The notes under the pieces are model-generated. The model was not told the DNA's origin. It did no database searches and worked only from the letters and a program-made list of their open reading frames with translations. From an uncultured Lysobacteraceae bacterium (GTDB lineage Bacteria; Pseudomonadota; Gammaproteobacteria; Xanthomonadales; Xanthomonadaceae), in NCBI GenBank assembly GCA_946886995.1, contig CAMPJU010000116.1, forward strand, positions 1 to 5,240: 5,240 nucleotides of DNA. The letters run 5' to 3'. How positions within the stretch are numbered: position 1 is the stretch's first letter; each line of letters opens with the position of its first letter. Positions 1 to 5,240 of the stretch are shown one piece after another. A program made the position numbers and the translations under genes.

Positions 1-3
1 TCC

Positions 4-1332
4 ATGGACCCCGCCTCCCCCCGCCCGCAACCGCGTTCACGTGCCCTGTTCGCCCGCGCGCGGGAGCTGATGCCGGGCGGCGTGAATTCGCCGGTGCGCG
101 CATTCAACTCGGTCGGCGGCGAGCCCTTCTTCGTGGAACGCGCGGAAGGCGCCTGGCTGTTCGACGTCGACGGCAACCGCTACCTCGACTACGTCGGCTC
201 GTGGGGGCCGATGATCGTCGGGCACAACCATCCCGACGTCCTGGACGCCGCGATGCGCGCGGCGCGCGACGGGCTCAGCTTCGGCGCCCCGAATGCGCGC
301 GAGGTGGAAATGGCTGAAACGGTCTCGCGCCTGGTGCCGAGCATCGAGATGGTGCGCATGGTCAATTCCGGGACCGAGGCCACCCTGTCGGCGATCCGGC
401 TGGCGCGCGGCGCCACGGGCCGCGCGCGCATCGTCAAGTTCGAGGGCTGCTACCACGGCCACGGCGACTCGTTCCTGGTGAAGGCGGGCAGCGGCGCGTT
501 GACGTTCGGCGTGCCGACCTCGCCGGGCGTGCCGAAGGCGCTGGCGGACCTCACGCTCACCCTGCCCTACAACGATTTCGACGCGGCAACGTCACTGTTC
601 GACGCGTGCGGCGACGACATCGCCGGCCTGATCATCGAGCCGGTGGTCGGCAACGCCAACTGCCTGCCGCCGCGCGAAGGCTACCTGCAGCACCTGCGCG
701 ACCTGTGCACCCGGCACGGCGCGCTGCTGGTGTTCGACGAGGTCATGACCGGCTTCCGCGTCGCGCTGGGAGGCGCCCAGGCGCGGTACGACGTGAAGCC
801 GGACCTGACGACGTTCGGCAAGATCATCGGCGGCGGCATGCCCGTGGGCGCGTACGGCGGACGGCGTGAGCTGATGCAACAGGTTGCGCCGGCCGGGCCC
901 GTGTACCAGGCGGGCACGCTGAGCGGGAATCCGGTCGCGATGGCCGCGGGGCTGGCGATGCTGGAGCTCGTGCAGGCGCCTGGCTTCCACGATGCAATCG
1001 AGCGCACGACCAACGCGCTGTGCGACGGATTCGAAGATGCTGCGCGCGCGGCCGGCGTGCCGCTGCACACCACCCGCGTGGGCGGCATGTTCGGCCTGTT
1101 CTTCAGCGACCAGCCGGTGGATACCTATGCCGGCGCGGTCGCCTGCGACACCGCGGCGTTCAACCGCTTCTTCCACGCCATGCTCGCGCGCGGCGTGTTC
1201 CTGGCACCGAGCGCCTTCGAGGCGGGCTTCACCTCGGCCGCCCACGGGCCCGCCGAGGTAGAGCAGACCCTGGAAGCCGCGCGCGCGGCGTTCCGGGAGG
1301 TTGCCGACGCCACCGGGTCCGGCGCCGCGTGA
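4..1332 (+). CDS. hemL: Glutamate-1-semialdehyde 2,1-aminomutase
   Basis: This cytosolic PLP enzyme converts glutamate-1-semialdehyde to 5-aminolevulinate, the last step of the C5 route that feeds haem and other tetrapyrroles. The 442-residue product is collinear with HemL over its whole length (the family is usually about 425-430). It has the [14 protein letters not shown] opening, the SGTEAT phosphate-binding segment (residues 122-127), HGHGD at 151-155, the cofactor-contacting Asp245 in [10 protein letters not shown], and the PLP Schiff-base Lys273 in [25 protein letters not shown] follows at 301-310. The ATG at position 4 gives a proline-rich N-terminus roughly ten residues longer than usual. 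Only three bases lie upstream, so the ribosome-binding site and promoter cannot be judged and a different start is possible. The TGA overlaps the GTG start of the next gene, so translational coupling is likely. The closest remembered sequences are from Xanthomonas and relatives. Identity is very secure; only the start is uncertain. Confidence 0.97.
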   Translation: MDPASPRPQPRSRALFARARELMPGGVNSPVRAFNSVGGEPFFVERAEGAWLFDVDGNRYLDYVGSWGPMIVGHNHPDVLDAAMRAARDGLSFGAPNAREVEMAETVSRLVPSIEMVRMVNSGTEATLSAIRLARGATGRARIVKFEGCYHGHGDSFLVKAGSGALTFGVPTSPGVPKALADLTLTLPYNDFDAATSLFDACGDDIAGLIIEPVVGNANCLPPREGYLQHLRDLCTRHGALLVFDEVMTGFRVALGGAQARYDVKPDLTTFGKIIGGGMPVGAYGGRRELMQQVAPAGPVYQAGTLSGNPVAMAAGLAMLELVQAPGFHDAIERTTNALCDGFEDAARAAGVPLHTTRVGGMFGLFFSDQPVDTYAGAVACDTAAFNRFFHAMLARGVFLAPSAFEAGFTSAAHGPAEVEQTLEAARAAFREVADATGSGAA

Positions 1333-2204
1333 CGGAGTCACGCTCCCGGTTCTTCGAGCCGGAGTTCGAGCCCCGCGTGCGCGAGGGCTGGCGTGGCCGC
1401 TGGTTCGACATCGTCTTCCACCACGAGAGCCGCCAGGCGCGCAACTTCGACGTGGTGCTGATCCTGGTGATCCTGGCCAGTGTCGTCGTCGTGATCCTCG
1501 ACAGCGAGGCGGGCCTGCAGGCGCGCTGGTCGGACACGTTCTATGCGCTGGAGTGGGCGTTCACCCTCATCTTCACCGCCGAGTACGTGCTGCGCCTGAT
1601 GCTTGTGCGCAGGCCGCTGCATTACGCGCGGAGCTTCTTCGGCATCATCGACATGGTCTCGATCCTGCCGACCTACCTGTCGCTTCTGTTCGCGGGCAGC
1701 CAGTTCCTGCTGATCGTCCGCGTGCTGCGCGTGCTGCGCATCTTCCGCGTGCTCAAGCTGGCCGAGTATTCCAGCGAGGCGGGCGTGCTGCTGGGCGCGC
1801 TCACGCGCAGCCGCTACAAGATCCTCGTCTTCCTCTACGCGATGCTGACGATCGTCGCGATTTTCGGCGCACTGATGTACGTGGTCGAAGGCGCCGATGC
1901 CGGCTTCACCAGCATCCCGATCGGCATGTACTGGGCGATCGTCACGGTCTCGACGGTGGGCTTCGGCGACATCGTGCCGCTCACGCCGTTCGGCCGATTC
2001 ATGGCCTCGATGCTGGTGCTGATCGGCTACAGCATCATCGCCGTGCCCACCGGCATCTACACCGCAGAACTGGCGCGCAGCTTCCGCCCGCAGCGCCGCC
2101 AGGTGCGCTGCGTCGAATGCGGCCTGCCCGACCATGAGACCGACGCCTGGCACTGCCGCAAGTGCGGCCGGACGCTTCCGGACGTCAACGAAGCCGACGC
2201 CTGA
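1329..2204 (+). CDS. Voltage-gated potassium-type ion channel with C-terminal zinc ribbon
   Basis: This is a 291-residue inner-membrane protein of the bacterial Kv / 'ion transporter' type. Predicted order: S1 (about 41-57), S2 (72-92, with Glu75 and Glu85), S3 (about 104-121), and S4 (126-145), which carries basic residues every third position: Arg131, Arg134, Arg137, Arg140 and Lys143. S5 (about 165-187), a pore helix, the filter TVGFGD (209-214) and S6 (222-248) follow. The filter is potassium-type, and the regular S4 charges support voltage sensing. After S6 a soluble tail has two CxxC pairs (Cys261/Cys264 and Cys276/Cys279), which looks like a small zinc ribbon. The start is taken as GTG at 1329, because it overlaps the hemL stop as GTGA and gives a plausible hydrophilic N-terminus. 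The frame stays open upstream to 1020 but lies inside hemL there. No separate ribosome-binding site or promoter is evident, so expression probably depends on coupling to hemL. Ion selectivity and gating are inferred from motifs. Confidence 0.93.
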   Translation: MTESRSRFFEPEFEPRVREGWRGRWFDIVFHHESRQARNFDVVLILVILASVVVVILDSEAGLQARWSDTFYALEWAFTLIFTAEYVLRLMLVRRPLHYARSFFGIIDMVSILPTYLSLLFAGSQFLLIVRVLRVLRIFRVLKLAEYSSEAGVLLGALTRSRYKILVFLYAMLTIVAIFGALMYVVEGADAGFTSIPIGMYWAIVTVSTVGFGDIVPLTPFGRFMASMLVLIGYSIIAVPTGIYTAELARSFRPQRRQVRCVECGLPDHETDAWHCRKCGRTLPDVNEADA

Positions 2205-2216
2205 CCGGAGAAGACG
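2205..2216 (+). promoter_or_regulatory. Ribosome-binding site of the transsulfuration gene
   Basis: The whole 12-base gap between the channel stop and the next ATG reads CCGGAGAAGACG. GGAG at 2207-2210 sits 6 bases before the ATG at 2217, a normal Shine-Dalgarno spacing. It supports that start and leaves no room for a promoter, so the gene is read from upstream or from a promoter inside the channel gene. Confidence 0.75.
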
Positions 2217-3362
2217 ATGGCCACGGCCGAAGACACGCTGCACCTGCAGACACTGGCGGTCCATGCCGGCGCCGAACCCGACGCCGCGACGGGGGCGATG
2301 TCGCCACCGCTGCACCTGGCCACCACCTTCCTGCACGGGCCGGCCGGCGAGCGCATCGGCGGCTACGAGTACCAGCGCGAGGGCAATCCCACCCAGGACC
2401 GCCTGGAACAGGCGCTCGCCGCGCTGGAGGGCGGCGCCGCGGCGCTCGCATTCGCGTCCGGGATGGCGGCGATGTCCGCCATGCTCGAATCCCTGCCGCA
2501 GGGCGCGCGCGTGCTTGTGCCCGACGATTGCTACACCGGCTTGCGCACCCTGGCGCGCGAATTCCTGCCGCAGCGCGGGATCGACGCGGTCACCGTGGAC
2601 ATGGCGGACCTCGGTGCCGTCCACGCAGCCCTGCAGGTGCCGACCACGCTCGTGTGGGCGGAGACACCGTCCAACCCGCGCCTCAAGGTGTGCGACATCG
2701 CCGCGCTGGCGCACGCGGCGCACGGCGCCGGTGCGCTGCTCGCCTGCGACAACCCCTTCGCCACGCCGCTGCTGCAGCGGCCGCTGGCGCTGGGCGCCGA
2801 CGTATCCATGCACTCGACCACCAAGTACTTCGGCGGGCACAGCGATGTCCTCGGTGGTGCGCTGGTGTTCGCGCGGCGCGACGACGGCCACGACCGCGTC
2901 GCGCACCGGCGGCACGTCACGGGCGCGGTGATGGCGCCATTCAATGCCTGGCTGACCCTGCGTGGCTGCCGCTCGCTGCCGGCGCGCATGGCGCTCCACT
3001 GCGCCAACGCGCAGCGCATTGCCACGTTCCTGGCAGAGCACCCTGCGATCGAGCGCGTCAACTTCCCCGGCCTGCCGTCACACCCGGGGCACGCGATCGC
3101 GGCGCGCCAGATGTCCGGGTCCGGCGCGATGCTGAGCATCGAGCTCGCCGGCGGGCGAGAGGCCGCGCTGGCGGTCGCGGGGAACCTCCGCCTGTTCCAC
3201 AACGCGACGTCCCTCGGCGGTTGCGAATCGCTGGTGGAACACCGGGCCTCGGTCGAAGGCAGCCAGCCGACCTCGCCGCAGAACCTGCTCCGACTGTCGG
3301 TCGGGCTGGAGCATGTCGACGACCTCGTCGCCGATCTCCGGCAGGCACTGGCGTCCCTCTAG
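2217..3362 (+). CDS. Cys/Met metabolism PLP-dependent enzyme (transsulfuration family, cystathionine gamma-synthase/lyase-like)
   Basis: This is a 381-residue cytosolic enzyme of fold-type I, close to the family's usual length of 380-400. Visible landmarks are LAVHAGAEPD near the N-terminus, Tyr52 and Arg54 in YQREGNPT (in this family these reach the PLP phosphate of the neighbouring subunit), SGMAAM (81-86), and the cofactor-stacking Tyr106 in DCYTG. Asp178 in CDNPFATP binds the pyridine nitrogen, and the Schiff-base Lys203 lies in HSTTKYFGGHSD. SLGGCESLVEHRAS (332-345) and the carboxylate-binding Arg359 in LLRLSVGLE complete the active site. The family includes cystathionine gamma-synthase (MetB), cystathionine gamma-lyase, cystathionine beta-lyase (MetC), O-acetylhomoserine sulfhydrylase and methionine gamma-lyase. 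The motifs fit a cystathionine gamma-synthase/lyase-like member, but the substrate cannot be fixed from sequence alone, so no symbol is given. It is third in a tight run after hemL and the channel, and ends 4 bases from the stop of the convergent dehydrogenase. Confidence 0.93.
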   Translation: MATAEDTLHLQTLAVHAGAEPDAATGAMSPPLHLATTFLHGPAGERIGGYEYQREGNPTQDRLEQALAALEGGAAALAFASGMAAMSAMLESLPQGARVLVPDDCYTGLRTLAREFLPQRGIDAVTVDMADLGAVHAALQVPTTLVWAETPSNPRLKVCDIAALAHAAHGAGALLACDNPFATPLLQRPLALGADVSMHSTTKYFGGHSDVLGGALVFARRDDGHDRVAHRRHVTGAVMAPFNAWLTLRGCRSLPARMALHCANAQRIATFLAEHPAIERVNFPGLPSHPGHAIAARQMSGSGAMLSIELAGGREAALAVAGNLRLFHNATSLGGCESLVEHRASVEGSQPTSPQNLLRLSVGLEHVDDLVADLRQALASL

Positions 3363-3376
3363 GCGCCTACAGGAAC
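3353..3376. repeat. Imperfect inverted repeat spanning two convergent stop codons
   Basis: Positions 3360-3369 read TAGGCGCCTA, a perfect 10-bp palindrome. Its left end is the TAG of the plus-strand transsulfuration gene and its right end is the TAG of the minus-strand dehydrogenase. Continuing outward, the symmetry holds at 10 of 12 base pairs over 3353-3376, with mismatches at 3359/3370 and 3355/3374. As RNA it could fold with GCGC as the loop in either direction. No T-tract follows on either strand, so it is not a standard intrinsic terminator. A weak bidirectional terminator is possible but unproven. Confidence 0.45.
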
Positions 3377-4194
3377 AGGTCCGGGAGCAACGGCCGGCCG
3401 GGTTCGACCGCGTACGCGTCGAAGTCGTCGACGCCGGCCTCGCGCAGGACGTCCTCGTCGATCAGGAACGCACCGGTGCGCTCCGCCGCGGGCCGCACCA
3501 GCACGGCATGCGCCGCGTCGGCGACGATCGCGAGCTTGCGGCAGCGCGCGGTGTCGATGCCGGGGATCATGTTCAGCGCGTCGGTGGCGATGATGGTGCG
3601 TGGCCACAGCGCATTGATCGCCACGCCCTGCCCCGCGAACTCGGCGGCGAGCCCCAGCGTCACGAAGCTCATGCCCATCTTGGCCAGCGTGTATGCGGCA
3701 TGCGGCGCCCACCAGCGCGGCTCCAGCGAGGGCGGCGGCGCCAGGGTCAGCACGTGCGGATTGCCTGCACGCAGCAGGTGCGGCAGGCAGGCCTGCGTGC
3801 ACAGGAAGGTGCCCCGCGCGTTGACCTCCTGCATCAGGTCGTAGCGCTTCATCGGGGTGTCCAGCGTGCCGCGCAACCAGATCGCGCTCGCGTTGTTGAC
3901 CAGCACGTCGATGCCGCCGAATGCCTCGACCGTCGCGTCGACGGCGGCCCGGACCTGCGCTTCCTCGCGGATGTCGCACCGCACGGGCAGCGCGCCCCCG
4001 CCCGCCGCCTCGACCTCCGCGGCCACCGAATGGATGGTGCCCGGCAGCTTCGGGTTGGGCGCCGCCGACTTCGACGCGATGGCGACGTTCGCACCGTCGC
4101 GGGCCAGCCGCAGTGCGATCTCGCGCCCGATGCCGCGCGACGCGCCGGTGATGAAGACCGTCTTCCCGCGCAGCGATTGCCTGTCCTGGTCCAT
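3367..4194 (-). CDS. HSDL2-like short-chain dehydrogenase/reductase
   Basis: This is a 275-residue NAD(P)-dependent oxidoreductase of the SDR superfamily, closest by eye to hydroxysteroid dehydrogenase-like protein 2 (HSDL2) without its C-terminal SCP2 sterol-carrier domain. It has the Rossmann glycine motif TGASRGIG (16-23), the HSDL2-typical KSAAPNPKLPGTIHS (42-56), CDIREE (73-78) and LVNNAS (98-103). The structural Asn125 is in VNARG, and the catalytic pair Tyr168/Lys172 is in YTLAKMG. LWPRT (196-200) and the PLLPDLFL C-terminus also fit the subfamily. The usual catalytic serine is not in place: Ala152 stands where human HSDL2 has Ser in ISPP, and the nearest serine is Ser156. The substrate is unknown; a fatty acyl or steroid-like compound is only a family-level guess. 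The ATG at 4194 is chosen because a strong ribosome-binding site precedes it and TGASRGIG follows at the usual distance. It is probably co-transcribed with the kinase upstream. Confidence 0.92.
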   Translation of the reverse strand: MDQDRQSLRGKTVFITGASRGIGREIALRLARDGANVAIASKSAAPNPKLPGTIHSVAAEVEAAGGGALPVRCDIREEAQVRAAVDATVEAFGGIDVLVNNASAIWLRGTLDTPMKRYDLMQEVNARGTFLCTQACLPHLLRAGNPHVLTLAPPPSLEPRWWAPHAAYTLAKMGMSFVTLGLAAEFAGQGVAINALWPRTIIATDALNMIPGIDTARCRKLAIVADAAHAVLVRPAAERTGAFLIDEDVLREAGVDDFDAYAVEPGRPLLPDLFL

Positions 4195-4214
4195 CGATCC
4201 CTCCTCCCGTGCTG
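4195..4214 (-). promoter_or_regulatory. Strong ribosome-binding site of the dehydrogenase
   Basis: This is the complete 20-base gap between the kinase stop and the dehydrogenase start. Read on the minus strand it contains GGGAGGAGGG ending 5 bases before the ATG at 4194, a near-perfect Shine-Dalgarno sequence. It fixes the dehydrogenase start, although the frame stays open upstream to 4758. The gene therefore has its own efficient initiation site and is probably the second cistron of the kinase mRNA. Confidence 0.8.
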
Positions 4215-4889
4215 CTACAGCCGCGGCCCGCGGCCCTCGTTGTCGCGCCAGCCCAGGATGCGCCGCGTCACCAACCGGTACACCGGCTTGCCGGTGGCGA
4301 ACCAGGCATCGCGGAACCACGACGTCCTGGCGAGCACCCGGCGCTCGGTCGGCGTGAGCCGGTCGCGGCAATACGTGCGCTTGTGCTTGAGCAGGTGGCG
4401 CAGGTCCTCGCGCGCCAGCAGGCGCAGCCACCGGGCGCGCGGCGGACCGGCGACCGCGAGCTGGAAATCGACGATGCCGGGACTGCCGTCCGCCAGCACC
4501 AGCCAGTTGGCCTCCTTGGCCAGGTCGTTGTGCGCGATGCCGCGTCGGCGCAGCTGCAGGAGCAGGCGTCGCGCGGCCCTGAAGTAAGCCACGTCCCCGC
4601 GCGGCGGACGCCGGTGCATCACCTCGCCGTCGAGGTAGCCGCGGTCCAGGTGCCTGCCGTCCCAGCGCAGCAGGCCGGGCGCCCAGGGCACGTCGCCCAC
4701 GGCGCGCAGCATCCGCGCCTCGCGGGCGGCGAGGGCCCGCGCGAGCCACCGCGCCCACCAGGGTGCCGGCCCGACGTCGCGACGCACGAAGCGCCCGCCA
4801 GGGCCTTGCACCAGCAGGATGCGCCCGAAGGTATCGGCCTTCAGCAACAGCGACGTTGCCGGATCGCCTGCGATGTCGCCCGTGTCCAT
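4215..4889 (-). CDS. RIO/Kdo-kinase-like serine/threonine-type phosphotransferase
   Basis: This is a 224-residue small protein-kinase-fold enzyme resembling proteins annotated as RIO1-like, serine/threonine or Kdo (WaaP/KdkA-like) kinases in Gammaproteobacteria. The N-lobe is short: KADTFGRILLV (17-27) suggests the first strands, and RFVRRD (33-38) sits where the ATP-binding Lys strand should be. A probable alpha-C glutamate is Glu57 in AAREARML. The catalytic loop is clear as HNDLAKEANWLV (120-131), with base Asp122, Lys125 and metal-binding Asn128. The metal-binding Asp141 is in IVDFQLA, so the usual DFG is DFQ. There is no signal peptide or membrane segment; the C-terminal third is very basic, which could suit an anionic partner or the membrane surface. 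The substrate (protein, lipopolysaccharide sugar or other) is unknown. ATG at 4889 is preferred because it lies 6 bases after a TACAAT box and matches the kinase start. The frame runs open to 5108 only as antisense of the DedA gene. Confidence 0.82.
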   Translation of the reverse strand: MDTGDIAGDPATSLLLKADTFGRILLVQGPGGRFVRRDVGPAPWWARWLARALAAREARMLRAVGDVPWAPGLLRWDGRHLDRGYLDGEVMHRRPPRGDVAYFRAARRLLLQLRRRGIAHNDLAKEANWLVLADGSPGIVDFQLAVAGPPRARWLRLLAREDLRHLLKHKRTYCRDRLTPTERRVLARTSWFRDAWFATGKPVYRLVTRRILGWRDNEGRGPRL

Positions 4890-4895
4890 CGCCGG

Positions 4896-4926
4896 ATTGT
4901 AGTTTCCGGGGACCCGCTTCCTATAA
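4896..4926 (-). promoter_or_regulatory. Putative promoter of the kinase-dehydrogenase operon
   Basis: On the minus strand TACAAT occupies 4901 to 4896, one base off the sigma-70 -10 consensus, and stands out in such GC-rich DNA. Six bases (CCGGCG) then lead to the ATG at 4889. Normal spacing puts +1 on or next to the A of that ATG, so the mRNA would be leaderless, consistent with the lack of a Shine-Dalgarno sequence. A weak -35 candidate, TTATAG (4926-4921), is 19 bases upstream, longer than the ideal 17. The box overlaps the -35 candidate of the divergent promoter. Confidence 0.5.
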
Positions 4927-4927
4927 T
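4897..4927 (+). promoter_or_regulatory. Putative promoter of the DedA-family gene
   Basis: TATAAT at 4922-4927 is an exact sigma-70 -10 hexamer and lies 8 bases before the ATG at 4936. Transcription should begin at about 4934-4936, giving a leaderless or nearly leaderless message. There is no Shine-Dalgarno sequence between the box and the ATG. The -35 candidate is weak: TTGTAG (4897-4902), with a 19-base spacer. The exact -10 match in GC-rich DNA is the main support. Confidence 0.62.
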
Positions 4928-4935
4928 CCTGCGCA

Positions 4936-5240
4936 ATGAATTCCGCCTGGCTGGACAGCACCGTCGCCTGGATCGGCGCCCATCCGAACGCGGCGGGACT
5001 GCTGATCTTCCTGGTCGCGTTCTGCGACGCGCTGGCGGTGGTCGGCATCGTGGTCCCCGCGTTGCCACTGCTGTTCGCGGTCGGCGCCCTGGTGGGCCTG
5101 GGCCACATCGACGGAACCTACGCGGTGGCCTGCGCCGCGCTCGGTGCGCTGGCGGGCGACGGCCTGAGCTACTGGGTCGGCAAGCGCTGGGGTCCGCGGC
5201 TGCGCGAGCAATGGCCGTTCACCCGCTTCCCGCAACTGCT
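4936..5240 (+). CDS. DedA-family membrane protein, N-terminal part (cut by window edge)
   Basis: The visible 101 residues, open to the window end, match the start of a DedA/VTT-domain inner-membrane protein, a family linked to undecaprenyl-phosphate and phospholipid translocation and to membrane homeostasis. A short N-terminal helix leads to a hydrophobic stretch (about 21-56: FLVAFCDALAVVGIVVPALP and onward) resembling the DedA re-entrant/transmembrane region. GDGLSYWVGKRWG (74-86) is the typical downstream DedA motif with basic residues. Asp31 is at the usual place of the first conserved acidic residue, but the usual P-G-(D/E) is Pro41-Ala42-Leu43, so the second acid is missing. From memory, xanthomonad proteins with this type of start often continue into a PAP2 phosphatase domain; the sequence here ends too early to test that. 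The ATG at 4936 is supported by a TATAAT box 8 bases upstream. The gene diverges from the kinase. Confidence 0.88.
   Translation, partial: MNSAWLDSTVAWIGAHPNAAGLLIFLVAFCDALAVVGIVVPALPLLFAVGALVGLGHIDGTYAVACAALGALAGDGLSYWVGKRWGPRLREQWPFTRFPQL

Larger units (their letters stand above)
4890..4933. repeat. Imperfect inverted repeat between divergent genes
   Basis: The left arm CGCCGGATTGTAG (4890-4902) and right arm CTATAATCCTGCG (4921-4933) are reverse complements at 11 of 13 positions, separated by 18 bases. The same axis, between 4911 and 4912, also centres a short inner palindrome CGGG-GA-CCCG (4907-4916). Each arm contains the -10 box of one gene and the -35 candidate of the other. It could reflect a mirrored promoter pair, or an operator for a dimeric regulator affecting both directions. 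Confidence 0.6.

Noticed and set aside
1020..1328. Extension of the channel frame upstream of the GTG at 1329.
   Set aside because: It lies inside hemL in another frame and encodes Arg-rich sequence unlike a channel N-terminus. The GTGA overlap is a typical coupled start.
1719..1754. Tandem 9-bp repeat CGCGTGCTG (two copies plus a later near copy).
   Set aside because: It is fully explained by the repeating Arg-Val-Leu pattern of the S4 voltage sensor and is not an independent repeat element.
1338..3041. A 567-codon open frame on the minus strand opposite the channel and transsulfuration genes.
   Set aside because: It is antisense to two genes with clear families. Its translation is low-complexity, rich in Arg, His, Ala and Gly, with no recognisable motif. 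Long antisense frames are expected in GC-rich coding DNA.
2162..3844. A 560-codon plus-strand frame overlapping the transsulfuration gene and running antisense into the dehydrogenase.
   Set aside because: The product is an Arg/Ala/Gly-rich shadow translation without domains, and it crosses the convergent stop region of two well-supported genes.
3313..4587. A 424-codon plus-strand frame opposite the dehydrogenase and kinase.
   Set aside because: It has the same composition bias and no family motif, and lies opposite genes with intact catalytic motifs.
4195..4758. Extension of the dehydrogenase frame upstream of its ATG, which would give a 463-residue protein.
   Set aside because: The extra part overlaps the kinase in another frame and has no recognisable domain. 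A strong ribosome-binding site and the SDR start pattern point to the ATG at 4194.
4890..5108. Extension of the kinase frame to an ATG at 5108.
   Set aside because: The extra 73 codons are antisense to the DedA gene and run through the shared promoter region. The conserved kinase sequence begins near the ATG at 4889.

Overview
This window is GC-rich (by eye about 70%) and almost fully coding. It carries six genes and no RNA gene, mobile element, CRISPR array or long non-coding stretch. The HemL sequence, the hemL-type (C5) route to haem, and short promoter-to-ATG distances suggest a gammaproteobacterium of the Xanthomonadaceae/Lysobacteraceae (Lysobacter, Luteimonas or relatives). This assignment rests on remembered family resemblance; no search was run.

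Left half, plus strand: three tightly packed genes that look like one transcription unit. They are hemL (glutamate-1-semialdehyde aminomutase), a six-transmembrane voltage-gated potassium-type channel whose GTG start overlaps the hemL stop by 4 bases (GTGA), and, after 12 bases holding a GGAG ribosome-binding site, a PLP enzyme of the Cys/Met transsulfuration family. HemL and the third enzyme both use PLP, but the three genes do not form an obvious pathway. The grouping may reflect shared transcription rather than shared function.

Right half, minus strand: a small RIO/Kdo-kinase-like phosphotransferase followed after 20 bases by an HSDL2-like short-chain dehydrogenase with a strong ribosome-binding site. 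The dehydrogenase converges on the transsulfuration gene. Only 4 bases separate the two stop codons, and both stops lie in one perfect 10-bp palindrome. Divergent from the kinase, at the right edge, is the start of a DedA-family membrane protein that is cut off by the window.

The most interesting non-coding signal is the 46-bp gap between the kinase and DedA start codons. It is an imperfect inverted repeat (13-bp arms, 11 of 13 matching) in which each arm holds a -10 hexamer placed 6 to 8 bases from an ATG. Both divergent genes are therefore probably transcribed as leaderless or nearly leaderless mRNAs from overlapping back-to-back promoters. I found no convincing evidence for a wholly new biological system. 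The second-look points are this promoter region, the zinc-ribbon tail of the channel, and non-canonical residues in the kinase, dehydrogenase and DedA protein.
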